A stretch of DNA of 64,000 nucleotides from Curtobacterium aurantiacum (GCF_018598555.1 NZ_JAHEWN010000011.1:62001-126000); one strand, 5' to 3'; counted from the stretch's first letter, positions 53,005 to 61,918 are shown. The notes: a model not told the origin generated them from the letters alone. Numbers and translations are program-made.

Positions 53005-53010
53005 TACGCT
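53005..53010 (+). promoter_or_regulatory. -10 box, leaderless nitrilase gene mRNA
   Basis: TACGCT, 6 nt before ATG 53017. Confidence 0.5.
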
Positions 53011-53016
53011 CGCGGC

Positions 53017-53856
53017 ATGGCCACCCTCACCATCGCGGCGGCGCAGTTCGCCCCCGCGGACGATCCCGTCGCCAACCTCGACACCGTGCGCGCCGCCGCC
53101 GTGGATGCGGCAGCGCGCGGCGCGGACCTCCTCGTCACGCCCGAGTACACGTCGTACTTCACCGTGGACATCGACGACCGCTTCGTGGCCGCCGCGCAGC
53201 CCCTGGACGGGCCGTTCGTCTCCGGCCTCCGCGACGTCGCCCGCGAGACCGGCATCGCGCTGGTGGTCGGGGTCGCCGAGTCCGCGGACACTCCGGAGCG
53301 CTTCCGGAACACCCTGGTCGCCGTGCTCCCCACCGGTGAGCTCGCCGCGACGTACCGGAAGGTCCACCTCTACGACGCCTTCGGCTCGCGGGAGTCGGAC
53401 CGCATCGAGTCGGGCGATCCCGAGCAGCTGCCGGTCTTCGAGCTCGGCGGGCTCCGCATCGGCCTCGAGACCTGCTACGACCTCCGCTTCCCCGAGGTCA
53501 CCCGGCGGCTCGCGGCCCCGGAGCTCGGTGCGGTCGACGTCGTCGTGCTCCCCGCGGAGTGGGTACGCGGTCCCGGCAAGGAGCACCACTGGCGCACCCT
53601 GCTCACGGCCCGTGCCATCGAGAACACCGTCTGGGTGGTCGGGGTCGGACAGACGCCCCCGATCGGCGTCGGCGGGTCCGTCGTCCTCGACCCGTCCGGC
53701 GTCGCGGTCGCCTCGGCCGGCGCCACGCCGGGCACGCTCACCGCGACGGTCGACACCGCCGTCACCGACGCGGTCCGGCGGGTCAACCCGTCGCTGTCGC
53801 TCCGGCGGTACGACGTCACGCTGCGCGCCCAGCCGGGAGGCCCGGAGCAGCTCTGA
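53017..53856 (+). CDS. Carbon-nitrogen hydrolase, nitrilase superfamily
   Basis: A 279-residue amidase. The Glu-Lys-Cys triad is visible: E in VTPEYTSYF, K in YRKVHLYDAFG, and C in GLETCYDLRFPEV. This pattern fits the Nit2/omega-amidase and Nit1 (deaminated glutathione amidase) group. It converges on the aminotransferase gene with only 31 nt between stops. Omega-amidase and transaminase genes are often functional partners, so a role in removing alpha-keto-amides made by that aminotransferase is plausible. Confidence 0.88.
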   Translation: MATLTIAAAQFAPADDPVANLDTVRAAAVDAAARGADLLVTPEYTSYFTVDIDDRFVAAAQPLDGPFVSGLRDVARETGIALVVGVAESADTPERFRNTLVAVLPTGELAATYRKVHLYDAFGSRESDRIESGDPEQLPVFELGGLRIGLETCYDLRFPEVTRRLAAPELGAVDVVVLPAEWVRGPGKEHHWRTLLTARAIENTVWVVGVGQTPPIGVGGSVVLDPSGVAVASAGATPGTLTATVDTAVTDAVRRVNPSLSLRRYDVTLRAQPGGPEQL

Positions 53857-53887
53857 CGCATACGTGGCGTCCCGACGCGGTCGCGTC

Positions 53888-55096
53888 TCAGGCGCGGGGC
53901 CGCGCTCCGAGGGTCGCCAGGCGGGTGGCGGCGTCCTCGAGGACGCTCCGCCGCTTGCAGAACGCGAAGCGCACGAGGGACCGGTACCCGGCGACGCGGT
54001 CCGGTCGCACGAACGCCGAGACCGGGACGCCGGCGACCCCCGCCATCGCGGGCAGTTCGAGACAGAGTGCACGGGCGTCGTCGTACCCGAACGGCGCCGC
54101 GTCGGCGAGCACGAAGTAGCCGCCGTCGGGTCGCATCACGTCGAAGCCCGCTGTCCGCAGTCCGTCGGCGAGCAGCTCGTGCTTCGCGCGCAGGTCGGCC
54201 GCGATGCCGGTGAAGACCGCGTCTGGAAGGCGCAGGCCCACGGCGACGGCCGGCTGGAAGGGAGCGCCGTTCACGAACGTCAGGTACTGCTTGACCGTGG
54301 TGATCGCGTCGACGAGCGCCGGGGGAGCGGTGAGCCAGCCGATCTTCCAGCCGGTCGTGTTGAACGTCTTGCCGGCGCTCGACACCGACACGGTCCGCTC
54401 TGCGGCGCCGGGCAGGGTCGCGATGGGCGTGTGCGGGACGTCGAACGTCAGGTGTTCGTAGACCTCGTCCGTGATGATCACCGCGTCGCGCTCGGTGGCG
54501 AGGTCGACGACGGCCTGCAGGACCTCGGTGGGCAGGACTCGACCGGTCGGGTTGTGCGGGGTGTTCACGAGCACGGCGCGGGTGCGGTCGGTGAAGGCCG
54601 CACGGAGCGTGCGCTCGTCGGGCAGGAAGTCGGGCGCGCTGAGCGGGACCGTGACGTGCACGCCGCCGGCCAGCCGGATGAGCGCCCCGTAGGCGTCGTA
54701 GAACGGTTCGAAGGTGACCACCTCGTCACCGGGCTCGACCAGGGCGAGGAGCGTCGCGGCCAACGCCTCGGTGGCACCGGCCGTGACGAGGACCTCACGG
54801 TCGGGATCCACCTCGAGTCCGTACCACCGCTGCTGGTGTTCCGAAACGGCCGCTCGCAGGTCCGGGGTGCCCCGGCCGGGCGGGTACTGGTTCACGCCGT
54901 CGCGGATCGCCTGCACCGCGGCCTCGAGCACCTCGGCCGGGCCGTCCTCGTCGGGGAACCCCTGTCCCAGGTTGACCGCGCCGGTGCTGGCGGCGAGGGC
55001 ACTCATCTCGGCGAACACCGTCGGTGCGGGGACCCCGTCCGGTCCGAGCAGCATCGCTCCGTCGGCGGCTCGCAGCCACGGTCCTGCCTGACGCAT
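53888..55096 (-). CDS. PLP aminotransferase (Rv0858c/kynurenine-glutamine type)
   Basis: A 402-residue class I aminotransferase. The N-terminal FAEMSALAASTGAVNLGQGF closely matches the Rv0858c group, annotated as DapC in M. tuberculosis, and also resembles kynurenine/glutamine transaminases. The PLP lysine is in SVSSAGKTFNTTGWKIGW, with NTPHNPTGRVL and IITDEVYEHL as cofactor contacts. ATG 55096 has GAGGGG upstream, and TAGGTT (minus strand, 55151-55146) is its likely -10. Nitrilase lies opposite. It could duplicate DapC activity or act on methionine/glutamine-derived keto acids. Confidence 0.88.
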   Translation of the reverse strand: MRQAGPWLRAADGAMLLGPDGVPAPTVFAEMSALAASTGAVNLGQGFPDEDGPAEVLEAAVQAIRDGVNQYPPGRGTPDLRAAVSEHQQRWYGLEVDPDREVLVTAGATEALAATLLALVEPGDEVVTFEPFYDAYGALIRLAGGVHVTVPLSAPDFLPDERTLRAAFTDRTRAVLVNTPHNPTGRVLPTEVLQAVVDLATERDAVIITDEVYEHLTFDVPHTPIATLPGAAERTVSVSSAGKTFNTTGWKIGWLTAPPALVDAITTVKQYLTFVNGAPFQPAVAVGLRLPDAVFTGIAADLRAKHELLADGLRTAGFDVMRPDGGYFVLADAAPFGYDDARALCLELPAMAGVAGVPVSAFVRPDRVAGYRSLVRFAFCKRRSVLEDAATRLATLGARPRA

Positions 55097-55145
55097 GTGG
55101 TTCCCCTCCCGTGCCGGCGACGACGTGTCGCGCTGAACGGACCCC

Positions 55146-55151
55146 AACCTA
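55146..55151 (-). promoter_or_regulatory. -10 box of aminotransferase gene
   Basis: Minus-strand TAGGTT; predicted leader about 43 nt, ending in GAGGGG before the ATG. Confidence 0.4.
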
Positions 55152-55198
55152 GCTGTCCGTCCAGCGGCGAACCGGGACACCGGCGTACAGGGCACGCA

Positions 55199-55204
55199 TA
55201 AGAT
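55199..55204 (+). promoter_or_regulatory. -10 box of HtrA-like gene
   Basis: TAAGAT about 86 nt before ATG 55290; AAAGGAG precedes the start by 10 nt. No good -35 box was found. Confidence 0.4.
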
Positions 55205-55289
55205 CGCCAGGGGTGGCTCGCAGCCTCGCCAGAAGGACCGCTCAGGTGCCTGCGACAGACTGCACGAGCTTGAAAGGAGCACGTCCAGC

Positions 55290-57203
55290 ATGACCGACAC
55301 CACGCCCAACGGGCAGGGCGACGACCGCCGTCCGGACGATGCGGCTCCGCCTGCCGCCAGTGAGGACGCCGCAGCAGCGGCCACGAGAGGGAACACGTCG
55401 ATGCCGAACGACTCCGACCAGCAGGGCGACACGCCTCGCCCGCAGCAGAACGACGCGGCGAACGCCGACCACACGGACGCGATCCCGTCGTCGACGGACC
55501 ACCCCACCGACCGCTACACCGCGCCGTACCCCGCCGTCTCCGGCGACGCCTCGAGCGCGCAACAGGGCGGCTACGGCCAGCAGACGTCGCCGTACGGCCA
55601 GCAGTCCCAGTACGGCCAGCAGGCCCAGAACCCCTACGGTCAGCAGAGCCAGAACCCGTACGGTCAGCAGCCCCAGAACCCGTACGGTCAGCAGAGCCAG
55701 AACCCGTACGGTCAGCAGGCCCAGAACCCCTACGGCCAGCAGGCCCAGCAGGCCCAGAACCCGTACGGTCAGCAGTCGCAGTACGGCCAGCCCGGCGGCG
55801 AACGCCCCCGCTACGGCGAGTACGCCCAGCCGACGTCATCGGCCGCTCCGACCTCGTCGTCCGAGTACGCCACCGCCTCGGCGCACGCCCCGCAGTCCGC
55901 CACGAGCGCCTTCGGCGACGTCGACGGCGCGAACCAGCGGAACGGCCACTACTTCAGCGACGACGCCTCCGGCGCGGCGACCACGACCACCAAGGACCGT
56001 TCCGGCCGGAACAGGCTCCTCCTGCCCATCATCGCTGCCGCGATCGCGGGCGGTCTGGTGGGCGGAGGTGCCGGCTGGGCCGTCTCCTCCAGCAACGACG
56101 GGGGCACCGTCGTGTCCTCCGGCTCCTCGCAGGGCGGCAACCTGACCGTCAACGACTACGACTCCGCCACCGTCGTCACCGCGGTGGCCGCACAGGCGAC
56201 CCCGTCCGTCGTCACCATCAACGTGTCCTCGAGCAACGAGGCCGGCACCGGTTCCGGCGTGGTGATGAGCAAGGACGGCTACATCGTCACGAACACCCAC
56301 GTGGTGACCCTCGACGGCGACAGCTCGAACGGCTCGATCCGGGTGACGACCTCGAACGGCAAGATCTACGCGGGCAAGCTCATCGGCACCGACCCGACCG
56401 TGGACCTCGCGGTCATCAAGATCGAGGCGACCGACCTCAAGCCGATGGAGTTCGCGGACTCCTCCAAGCTCAACGTCGGTGACACGGCCGTCGCGATCGG
56501 TGCGCCGCTCGGTCTGTCGAACACCGTCACGGACGGCATCGTGTCGACGCTGAACCGCAGCATCCAGGTCACCTCGAGCGCGCCGAGCGAAGGCGGCGAC
56601 TCGAACGAGGGCGGCAACGGCGGCTCCGGCCCGTTCGACTTCTGGGGCAACGGTGACAACGGCAGCAGCTCGTCGGCGAACACCACCGTCTCGCTCCCGG
56701 TCATCCAGACCGACGCCTCGATCAACCCGGGCAACTCCGGTGGCGCGCTGCTCGACTCGAAGGGCCGCCTGATCGGCATCAACGTCGCCATCGCCTCGGC
56801 CGGCAGCTCGTCGTCGTCCGAGTCGGCGGCCGGCAGCATCGGCGTCGGCTTCTCGATCCCGTCGAACCTGGTCAAGCGCGTCGCGAACGAGATCAAGGAC
56901 AACGGCTCGGCCACGCACGGCCTGCTCGGTGCCTCGGTCGGCGACGCCTCCGAGGACGCCACGGCCACCCAGACGGGCGCGCTCATCAAGTCCGTCTCCT
57001 CCGGCGGCGCAGCGGCGAAGGCCGGCCTGCAGAAGGGCGACGTGGTCACCAAGATCGGTTCGGCGACGGTCTCCGACGCCACCGACCTGACCGCGCAGGT
57101 GCGGTACTTCGCCGGCGGCGCCTCGACGACGATCAGCTACGTCCGCGACGGTCAGACCCGGCAGGCCGACGTGAAGCTCGGGACGTTCGACAGCAAGGGC
57201 TGA
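55290..57203 (+). CDS. HtrA/DegP-like membrane serine protease with PDZ
   Basis: A 637-residue protein. The cytoplasmic N-terminus of about 240 residues is low-complexity, with tandem YGQQ-type repeats at residues 94-170. One membrane helix (LLLPIIAAAIAGGLVGGG) anchors it, and the trypsin-like domain lies outside with the triad H337 (TNTHVV), D372 (TVDLAVI) and S483 (NPGNSGGAL). A PDZ domain follows (AAKAGLQKGDVVTKIG). It handles misfolded or signal proteins at the envelope. A later ATG at 55401 would shorten the tail only. A GGAGGCC hairpin follows. Confidence 0.93.
   Translation: MTDTTPNGQGDDRRPDDAAPPAASEDAAAAATRGNTSMPNDSDQQGDTPRPQQNDAANADHTDAIPSSTDHPTDRYTAPYPAVSGDASSAQQGGYGQQTSPYGQQSQYGQQAQNPYGQQSQNPYGQQPQNPYGQQSQNPYGQQAQNPYGQQAQQAQNPYGQQSQYGQPGGERPRYGEYAQPTSSAAPTSSSEYATASAHAPQSATSAFGDVDGANQRNGHYFSDDASGAATTTTKDRSGRNRLLLPIIAAAIAGGLVGGGAGWAVSSSNDGGTVVSSGSSQGGNLTVNDYDSATVVTAVAAQATPSVVTINVSSSNEAGTGSGVVMSKDGYIVTNTHVVTLDGDSSNGSIRVTTSNGKIYAGKLIGTDPTVDLAVIKIEATDLKPMEFADSSKLNVGDTAVAIGAPLGLSNTVTDGIVSTLNRSIQVTSSAPSEGGDSNEGGNGGSGPFDFWGNGDNGSSSSANTTVSLPVIQTDASINPGNSGGALLDSKGRLIGINVAIASAGSSSSSESAAGSIGVGFSIPSNLVKRVANEIKDNGSATHGLLGASVGDASEDATATQTGALIKSVSSGGAAAKAGLQKGDVVTKIGSATVSDATDLTAQVRYFAGGASTTISYVRDGQTRQADVKLGTFDSKG
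55571..55790 (+). repeat. In-frame tandem repeats in HtrA N-terminus
   Basis: About ten units of 12-24 nt encode YGQQ, YGQQSQ and YGQQ(S/A/P)QNP. The commonest 24-nt unit begins TACGGTCAGCAG. The near-identical codons of adjacent units indicate recent duplication. Confidence 0.9.
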
Positions 57204-57222
57204 TGCCACCACCAGACGGACA

Positions 57223-57255
57223 GGAGGCCCGGGGCACGACGTGCGCCGGGCCTCC
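57223..57255. terminator. GGAGGCC-family hairpin after HtrA gene
   Basis: GGAGGCCCGG (57223-57232) pairs with CCGGGCCTCC (57246-57255). After one G-G mismatch, GCAC/GTGC closes a GAC loop. Copy 6 of the family, between co-directional genes. Confidence 0.8.
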
Positions 57256-57310
57256 AGTGCGTCCCGTGGTGCGTCGCGCGCCCGCGCAGGTGACTGGTTC
57301 GGCCTCTTGA

Positions 57311-57316
57311 TAGGCT
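57311..57316 (+). promoter_or_regulatory. -10 box upstream of glycopolymer cluster
   Basis: TAGGCT, with predicted start near 57322, giving a leader of about 65 nt before ATG 57387. It probably drives the four rightward genes to 61451. Confidence 0.45.
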
Positions 57317-57386
57317 CATGGTCGCTCTGCGGGGCGGCACCGTCCCCGGTGCGTCCCGTGCCGCCAGCCAGCACCCCGAGGTACGC

Positions 57387-58430
57387 ATGCAGTCAGACGG
57401 ACAGCCCCTGCCGGGCGTCTCGTACGTGATGCCCGTGCTCAACGAGGTCACCGAGGTCCGGGCCGCCGTCGGCAGCCTGCTCGACCAGGACTACACGGGC
57501 CCCTTCGAGGTCATCCTCGCGCTCGGGCCGTCGATCGACGGCACGAACGAACTCGTCGCCGAGATGAGCGCCGCCGACCCGCGGATCCGCGCGATCGACA
57601 ACCCGGTCGGATCGACGCCGGCCGGTCTGAACGTCGCGATCCGGGCGTCCGTCCACCCCGTCGTCATCCGCGTGGACGCGCACTCGGTGCTGCCCACCGA
57701 CTACACGCGCATCGCGGTGCGCACGCTCCTCGACTCCGGCGCGGACAACGTCGGCGGAATCATGCGCGCCGAGGGCCGCACCCCCTTCGAGCGAGCCGTC
57801 GCCCTGGCCTACGGCAGCCGTGTCGGGCTGGGGGGCACGCCGCACCACGTCGGCGGCACCGCCGGGCCGGCCGAGACCGCCTACCTCGGCGTCTTCCGCC
57901 GGGAACGGCTCTTCGACGTCGGGCTCTTCGACGAGGGCATCAAGCGCGGGCAGGACTGGGAGCTCAACCGGCGGCTGCGGCAGACCGGTGGGACCGTCTG
58001 GTTCACGCCCGAGCTCGTCGTGACCTACCGGCCGCGGCCGAGCCTGAAGCGCCTGGTGCGGCAGTTCGTCGCCACCGGACTCTGGCGCGGTGAGCTCGCC
58101 CGCCGGTTCCCGGCCAACAACGGCCTGCGCTACTTCGTGCCGCCGGCGATGGTCGCGGCGATGGCCCTGGGCATCGTCGCGGGGCTCGTCGGGATCGTCG
58201 GCGCCGTCCTCGGCACCCCGCTCGCGTGGGCGCTGCTCGGGTTCGTCGTGCCCGCCGTCTACCTGCTCTTCGTCGTGCTCGGGTCGGTCGTGGTGGCGCG
58301 CCGCTCCGGGCTGCCGACGCTCCTCTGGCTGCTCGTCGTGCTGCCCTGCATCCACGTGGGCTGGGGGCTCGGGTTCATCATCGGGTTCCTGACCCGCACG
58401 TCCGAGCTGACCACCCACACGGGACGGTGA
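57387..58430 (+). CDS. GT2 glycosyltransferase, ExoA-like, membrane-anchored
   Basis: A 347-residue family 2 glycosyltransferase. The nucleotide-sugar fold starts at VSYVMPVLNEVTEV, the DxD-like element is VIRVDAHSVLP, and the late acidic motif is KRGQDWELNRRLR. Three C-terminal membrane helices (MVAAMALGIVAGLVGIVGAV, WALLGFVVPAVYLLFVVLG, LLVVLPCIHVGWGLGFIIGF) match succinoglycan-type ExoA enzymes that add sugars to lipid-linked intermediates. ATG 57387 follows GAGG by 6 nt and is preferred to ATG 57318, which would lie upstream of the predicted transcription start. First gene of the polymer operon. Confidence 0.88.
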   Translation: MQSDGQPLPGVSYVMPVLNEVTEVRAAVGSLLDQDYTGPFEVILALGPSIDGTNELVAEMSAADPRIRAIDNPVGSTPAGLNVAIRASVHPVVIRVDAHSVLPTDYTRIAVRTLLDSGADNVGGIMRAEGRTPFERAVALAYGSRVGLGGTPHHVGGTAGPAETAYLGVFRRERLFDVGLFDEGIKRGQDWELNRRLRQTGGTVWFTPELVVTYRPRPSLKRLVRQFVATGLWRGELARRFPANNGLRYFVPPAMVAAMALGIVAGLVGIVGAVLGTPLAWALLGFVVPAVYLLFVVLGSVVVARRSGLPTLLWLLVVLPCIHVGWGLGFIIGFLTRTSELTTHTGR

Positions 58431-58434
58431 CCGA

Positions 58435-59256
58435 ATGACCGACCAGCCCACGACCGGCCGCGGATCCGCACGGCCGACCTCGATCGCCGAGCTCCGGGCC
58501 GTCGCCCAGCCGGACGAGGTCCGTGCCCGCGCCAACGCCGAGCACTGGACGGCCTCGCTGTACCTGCGAGACGTCTCGCCCTACCTGACCTGGGTGCTCC
58601 TGAAGACCCGCGTCAGCGCGAACCAGGTCACCGGCCTCATGATCCTGGTCGGCTGGAGCGTCGCGGCCGCCCTGCTGATCCCCGGGATCTGGGGTGCCGC
58701 GCTGGCGCTCGTGCTGGGCCAGCTGCAGATGCTCGTCGACTGCTCCGACGGCGAGGTCGCCCGGTGGCGCGGCACGAAGTCGCCGGCCGGGGTGTTCCTG
58801 GACAAGGTCGGGCACTACACGACCGAGGGGCTCATCCCGATCGCGCTCGGCATCCGGGCCGCCACCTGGCCGATCCACGACGCCGACTGGATGTGGACCA
58901 CGATCGGCTGCGCGCTCGGCCTGGTCATCGTGCTGAACAAGGCGCTCAACGACATGGTGCACGTTGCTCGCGCCAACGCCGGCCTCGACAAGCTGGTCGA
59001 CCGTCGGGACGCCTCGACCGCACCGTCGGGCCGCAAGCTCGCCTCGCTCCGCCGCCTGGCACGGTTCCTGCCGTTCCACCGCCTGTACCACTCGGTCGAG
59101 CTGAGCATGCTCGCGTTCGTCTTCGCCCTGCTCGCCCTGGTGATCGGCGATCCGCTGGCCAGCCGGATCCTGGTGGGCGCCCTGCTGCCGTTGGCCGTGC
59201 TGGCGACGGTCGGGCACTTCCTGGCGATCATCGCCTCGAAGCGGGTCAAGGCGTGA
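58435..59256 (+). CDS. CDP-alcohol phosphotransferase with variant active site
   Basis: A 273-residue integral membrane enzyme with about six helices. The CDP-alcohol signature is at 102-127: D102-x2-D105-G-x2-A-R110-x8-G119-x3-D123-x3-H127. The fourth Asp, normally the catalytic base, is His here. Members join a CDP-linked alcohol to an acceptor hydroxyl. It lies 4 nt after the GT2 gene and overlaps the next GT2 gene by 4 nt. With the nucleotidyltransferase at the right edge it could make and use a CDP-activated polyol for the surface polymer. Confidence 0.85.
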   Translation: MTDQPTTGRGSARPTSIAELRAVAQPDEVRARANAEHWTASLYLRDVSPYLTWVLLKTRVSANQVTGLMILVGWSVAAALLIPGIWGAALALVLGQLQMLVDCSDGEVARWRGTKSPAGVFLDKVGHYTTEGLIPIALGIRAATWPIHDADWMWTTIGCALGLVIVLNKALNDMVHVARANAGLDKLVDRRDASTAPSGRKLASLRRLARFLPFHRLYHSVELSMLAFVFALLALVIGDPLASRILVGALLPLAVLATVGHFLAIIASKRVKA

Positions 59257-60176
59257 CCGAGTCCCCGACCGTGCCCGGCACCGTCCGGCGCCACGCGGTG
59301 GTGCACCGCGAACGACCCCGCGTCGCCGTGGTGAGCCTGTCGCAGGGCACCCGGCCGGAGGACCTGCGTCGTGGCCTCGAGAGCGTGCTCGCGCAGCAGG
59401 GCGTCGAGCTCGACGTCGTCTGCGTCGGCAACGGCTGGGTGCCGACGGGCCTGCCCGACGGTGTCCGGGCGCTGGCCCTGCCCGAGAACGTCGGGATCCC
59501 AGCCGGGCGGAACGCCGGAGCCGAGACCGTCGACGGTGACTACGTGTTCTTCCTCGACGACGATGCCTCGGTGCCGTCGCCGACGTTCCTGCGGGACGCC
59601 GTCGCACTGTTCGAGCACGACCCGTCGCTCGGGCTCGTGCAGCCCCGCGTCGTCGACCCTGCCGGTGCTGCGAACCCCCGCCGCTGGGTGCCGCGCATCC
59701 GGAAAGGCGAGCCGGACCACTCGTCGCCGGTGTTCTCGGTGTGGGAAGGTGCGGTCGTCCTGCCCATGGACGTGTACCGGGCCGTCGGCGGCTGGGGCGC
59801 CGAGTACTTCTACGCCCACGAGGGCATCGAGCTCGCCTGGCGCGTGTGGGACGCCGGTCGTCGCACCTGGTACGCCGGAGACCTCGTCGCGCACCACCCC
59901 GCGATCGACCCGGCACGGCACACCGAGTACTACCGGCTGAACGCCCGGAACCGCGTGTGGCTCGCCCGCCGCAACCTGCCGGCGGTGCTGCGGCCGCTCT
60001 ACGTGGGTTCGTGGGCCGCGATCCAGATCGCGCGCTGGTGGCGTCACCCGCGACGCCTGGCCACCTGGTTCGCCGGGATCCGTGAAGGATGGACGACCGA
60101 CTGCGGGCCGGTGCGCCCGATGGGCTGGCTCACAGTCGCACGGATGACCATCGCAGGGCGGCCGCCGGTCGTCTGA
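59253..60176 (+). CDS. GT2 glycosyltransferase
   Basis: A 307-residue family 2 glycosyltransferase. RPRVAVVSLSQGTRP opens the Rossmann-like half; ENVGIPAGRNAGAE and YVFFLDDDASVP give the nucleotide-sugar site and DxD. HEGIELAWRVWDAGR holds the acceptor-side acidic residues. It is soluble or peripherally bound, with an amphipathic C-terminus (ARWWRHPRRLATWF). GTG 59253 overlaps the stop of the CDP-alcohol phosphotransferase gene (GTGA). Probable rhamnosyl- or galactofuranosyl-type enzyme of a polymer repeat; sugar not determinable. Confidence 0.85.
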   Translation: MTESPTVPGTVRRHAVVHRERPRVAVVSLSQGTRPEDLRRGLESVLAQQGVELDVVCVGNGWVPTGLPDGVRALALPENVGIPAGRNAGAETVDGDYVFFLDDDASVPSPTFLRDAVALFEHDPSLGLVQPRVVDPAGAANPRRWVPRIRKGEPDHSSPVFSVWEGAVVLPMDVYRAVGGWGAEYFYAHEGIELAWRVWDAGRRTWYAGDLVAHHPAIDPARHTEYYRLNARNRVWLARRNLPAVLRPLYVGSWAAIQIARWWRHPRRLATWFAGIREGWTTDCGPVRPMGWLTVARMTIAGRPPVV

Positions 60177-60218
60177 CCCGCCCGCCCCGTCACACCAGAG
60201 CAGACCCGGAGAAGGACC

Positions 60219-61451
60219 ATGTCGATCATCAGCGACCTGCGGACCGCGCTGCGGCTCGTCGAGCGACTCCTGACGTCGCGCCGGAGCCGTCGGCAGCTCG
60301 CACGACGACTGCCGTCCGCCGCCCGGCCAGCGCCCGGATCGATCGAGATCGCGGTGTACTTCGCCGACGGCCCGGTCAACATGTACCAGGTGCGCCAGTG
60401 GTACGCGCCGCTGGCCGAGCTCGCGAAGACGCACCCGGTGGCGATCGTCTCGCGGAGCCCGGGCACCATGCTGACCCTGCTCGACGAGTCGCCCGTGCCC
60501 GCGGTCTACGCTCGGCAGGTGGTCGACCTCGAGCACTTCGTCGACACCCAGGCGCCGAAGGTGGTGCTGTACGTCAACCAGAACGCCCGCAACTTCCAGA
60601 TGATGCGGTACGGGCGGATGTGGCACGTCTTCGTCAACCACGGCGAGAGCGACAAGATGTACATGACCACCAACCAGTTCAAGGCGTACGACTACGCCCT
60701 GATCGCCGGGGACGCCGCCCGCGATCGTCTGGCCGAGGCGCTGTGGGACTACGACCTCGACGCGCGGACCATCGCGATCGGTCGTCCGCAGGCGGATCAC
60801 TTCGCCGGGGCGGCACCGTACCCGGACGACGACCGGACCGTGGTGCTGTACGCGCCGACGTGGGAGGGCGACCGGGGCGCCGCGGCGTACGGGTCGATCG
60901 CGTCCCACGGCACGACCATCGCGGAGCAGGTGCTCGCATCGCCCCGGCACCGTCTGGTGTACCGCCCGCACCCACGGAGCGGAGTGCTCGACCCGGCGTA
61001 CCGCGCCGCGCACGAGCGGATCGTCGCGGCGATCACGGCCGCGAACGCCGCTGACCCGGCGGCACACCACCTGCACGACGACGGCGGCGACCTGGGCTGG
61101 CAGCTGGCGGACGCCGACGTGGCGATCACCGACATCAGCGCGATGATCTACGACCGGCTGGCGGTCGGCAAGCCGCTCATCGTCACGCGTCCGGTGTCGC
61201 CCGAGGCCGACGTCGACGAGCGCGGGTACCTGAGCGACGCCAACTGGCTGACCGCGGCCGATGCGCCGTCGGTGCTCGCCCGTGTGGACGCCGCTGCGAG
61301 CGACGCCGAGGAGCTCGCGCGCCTGCAGCACTGGGTCGTCCGGTACTTCGGCGACACGACCCCGGGGGTCGCGACGAGGCGGTTCCACGCGGCTGTCGAG
61401 TGGCTGCTGGAGCGGTGGCGGACCGTCGCCGCCGAGCGCGACGGGCGCTGA
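60219..61451 (+). CDS. CDP-glycerol glycerophosphotransferase-like (TagB/TagF)
   Basis: A 410-residue peripheral membrane enzyme of the teichoic-acid polymerase/primase family. Typical features are VLYAPTWEGDRG, LVYRPHPRSGV, and the CDP-glycerol site region TDISAMIYDRLAVGKPLIV. It lacks the long N-terminal extension of polymerases, so it is more like TagB or a single-residue transferase. ATG 60219 is preceded by GGAGAAGGA. It is the last rightward gene and suggests a polyol-phosphate-containing polymer. Confidence 0.85.
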   Translation: MSIISDLRTALRLVERLLTSRRSRRQLARRLPSAARPAPGSIEIAVYFADGPVNMYQVRQWYAPLAELAKTHPVAIVSRSPGTMLTLLDESPVPAVYARQVVDLEHFVDTQAPKVVLYVNQNARNFQMMRYGRMWHVFVNHGESDKMYMTTNQFKAYDYALIAGDAARDRLAEALWDYDLDARTIAIGRPQADHFAGAAPYPDDDRTVVLYAPTWEGDRGAAAYGSIASHGTTIAEQVLASPRHRLVYRPHPRSGVLDPAYRAAHERIVAAITAANAADPAAHHLHDDGGDLGWQLADADVAITDISAMIYDRLAVGKPLIVTRPVSPEADVDERGYLSDANWLTAADAPSVLARVDAAASDAEELARLQHWVVRYFGDTTPGVATRRFHAAVEWLLERWRTVAAERDGR

Positions 61452-61498
61452 CGGTCGGTCGGCAAGCCGGCCCGTCCCCGCCGGCGCCCGGAACGGCG

Positions 61499-61801
61499 TC
61501 ACGGCTGCAGACCGGGCCCGACGAGTGACATCCGCCAGAGGTACTCGGACCGGTCCGGTCGTCGCCACCGCACGATGACGACCCCGGTGTCCTCGGGGTC
61601 CGCGCCGAAGACCGCGAGTGACAGCGACCGGCCCGGTTCGAGTCGGCGCACCGCGAGCGGTGGGCAGTAGCCGTTGCCGAGGTGGGTGAGGGAGAGTCCG
61701 TCGACCGGCTCGGGGCCGGTGTTGACGAGGTCGTACCGACGCGGGGCGTGCGATCGGTCGACGGCGAACGGGACGGCGTACGCGGTTGGTGGGTGGTGCA
61801 T
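61499..61801 (-). CDS. Hypothetical small protein
   Basis: About 100 residues (start MHHPPTAYAVPFAVDRSHAP). The composition suggests a small beta-sandwich (YDLVNTGPEPVDGLSLTHLG, VVIVRWRRPDRSEYLWRMSL). No family recognised. ATG 61801 follows minus-strand TAGCGT (61814-61809) by 7 nt, which supports a real, leaderless gene. It lies between two parts of the polymer cluster and converges on the TagF-like gene. Confidence 0.6.
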   Translation of the reverse strand: MHHPPTAYAVPFAVDRSHAPRRYDLVNTGPEPVDGLSLTHLGNGYCPPLAVRRLEPGRSLSLAVFGADPEDTGVVIVRWRRPDRSEYLWRMSLVGPGLQP

Positions 61802-61808
61802 GGGGGGA

Positions 61809-61814
61809 ACGCTA
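61809..61814 (-). promoter_or_regulatory. -10 box, leaderless hypothetical gene mRNA
   Basis: Minus-strand TAGCGT, 7 nt before ATG 61801. Confidence 0.45.
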
Positions 61815-61918
61815 GGGGGAGGGTCTGACGGTGGGCCCCCGGGAGCGACCACGAGGGGCCGGGGTTGTGGAGGGAGCCCGCGGCACCCGTGTTCGTGCAG
61901 GGGGAGTACCCCGGCCGA

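Noticed and set aside
55571-55790. Possible CRISPR array from regularly spaced repeats
   Set aside because: Repeats are contiguous, in frame and encode YGQQ units; there are no unique spacers and no cas genes.
57318-57386. ATG 57318 as the start of the first GT2 gene
   Set aside because: It lies 1 nt after the TAGGCT -10 box, upstream of the predicted transcription start, and adds a non-conserved Arg/Ala-rich stretch; ATG 57387 begins just before the conserved fold.
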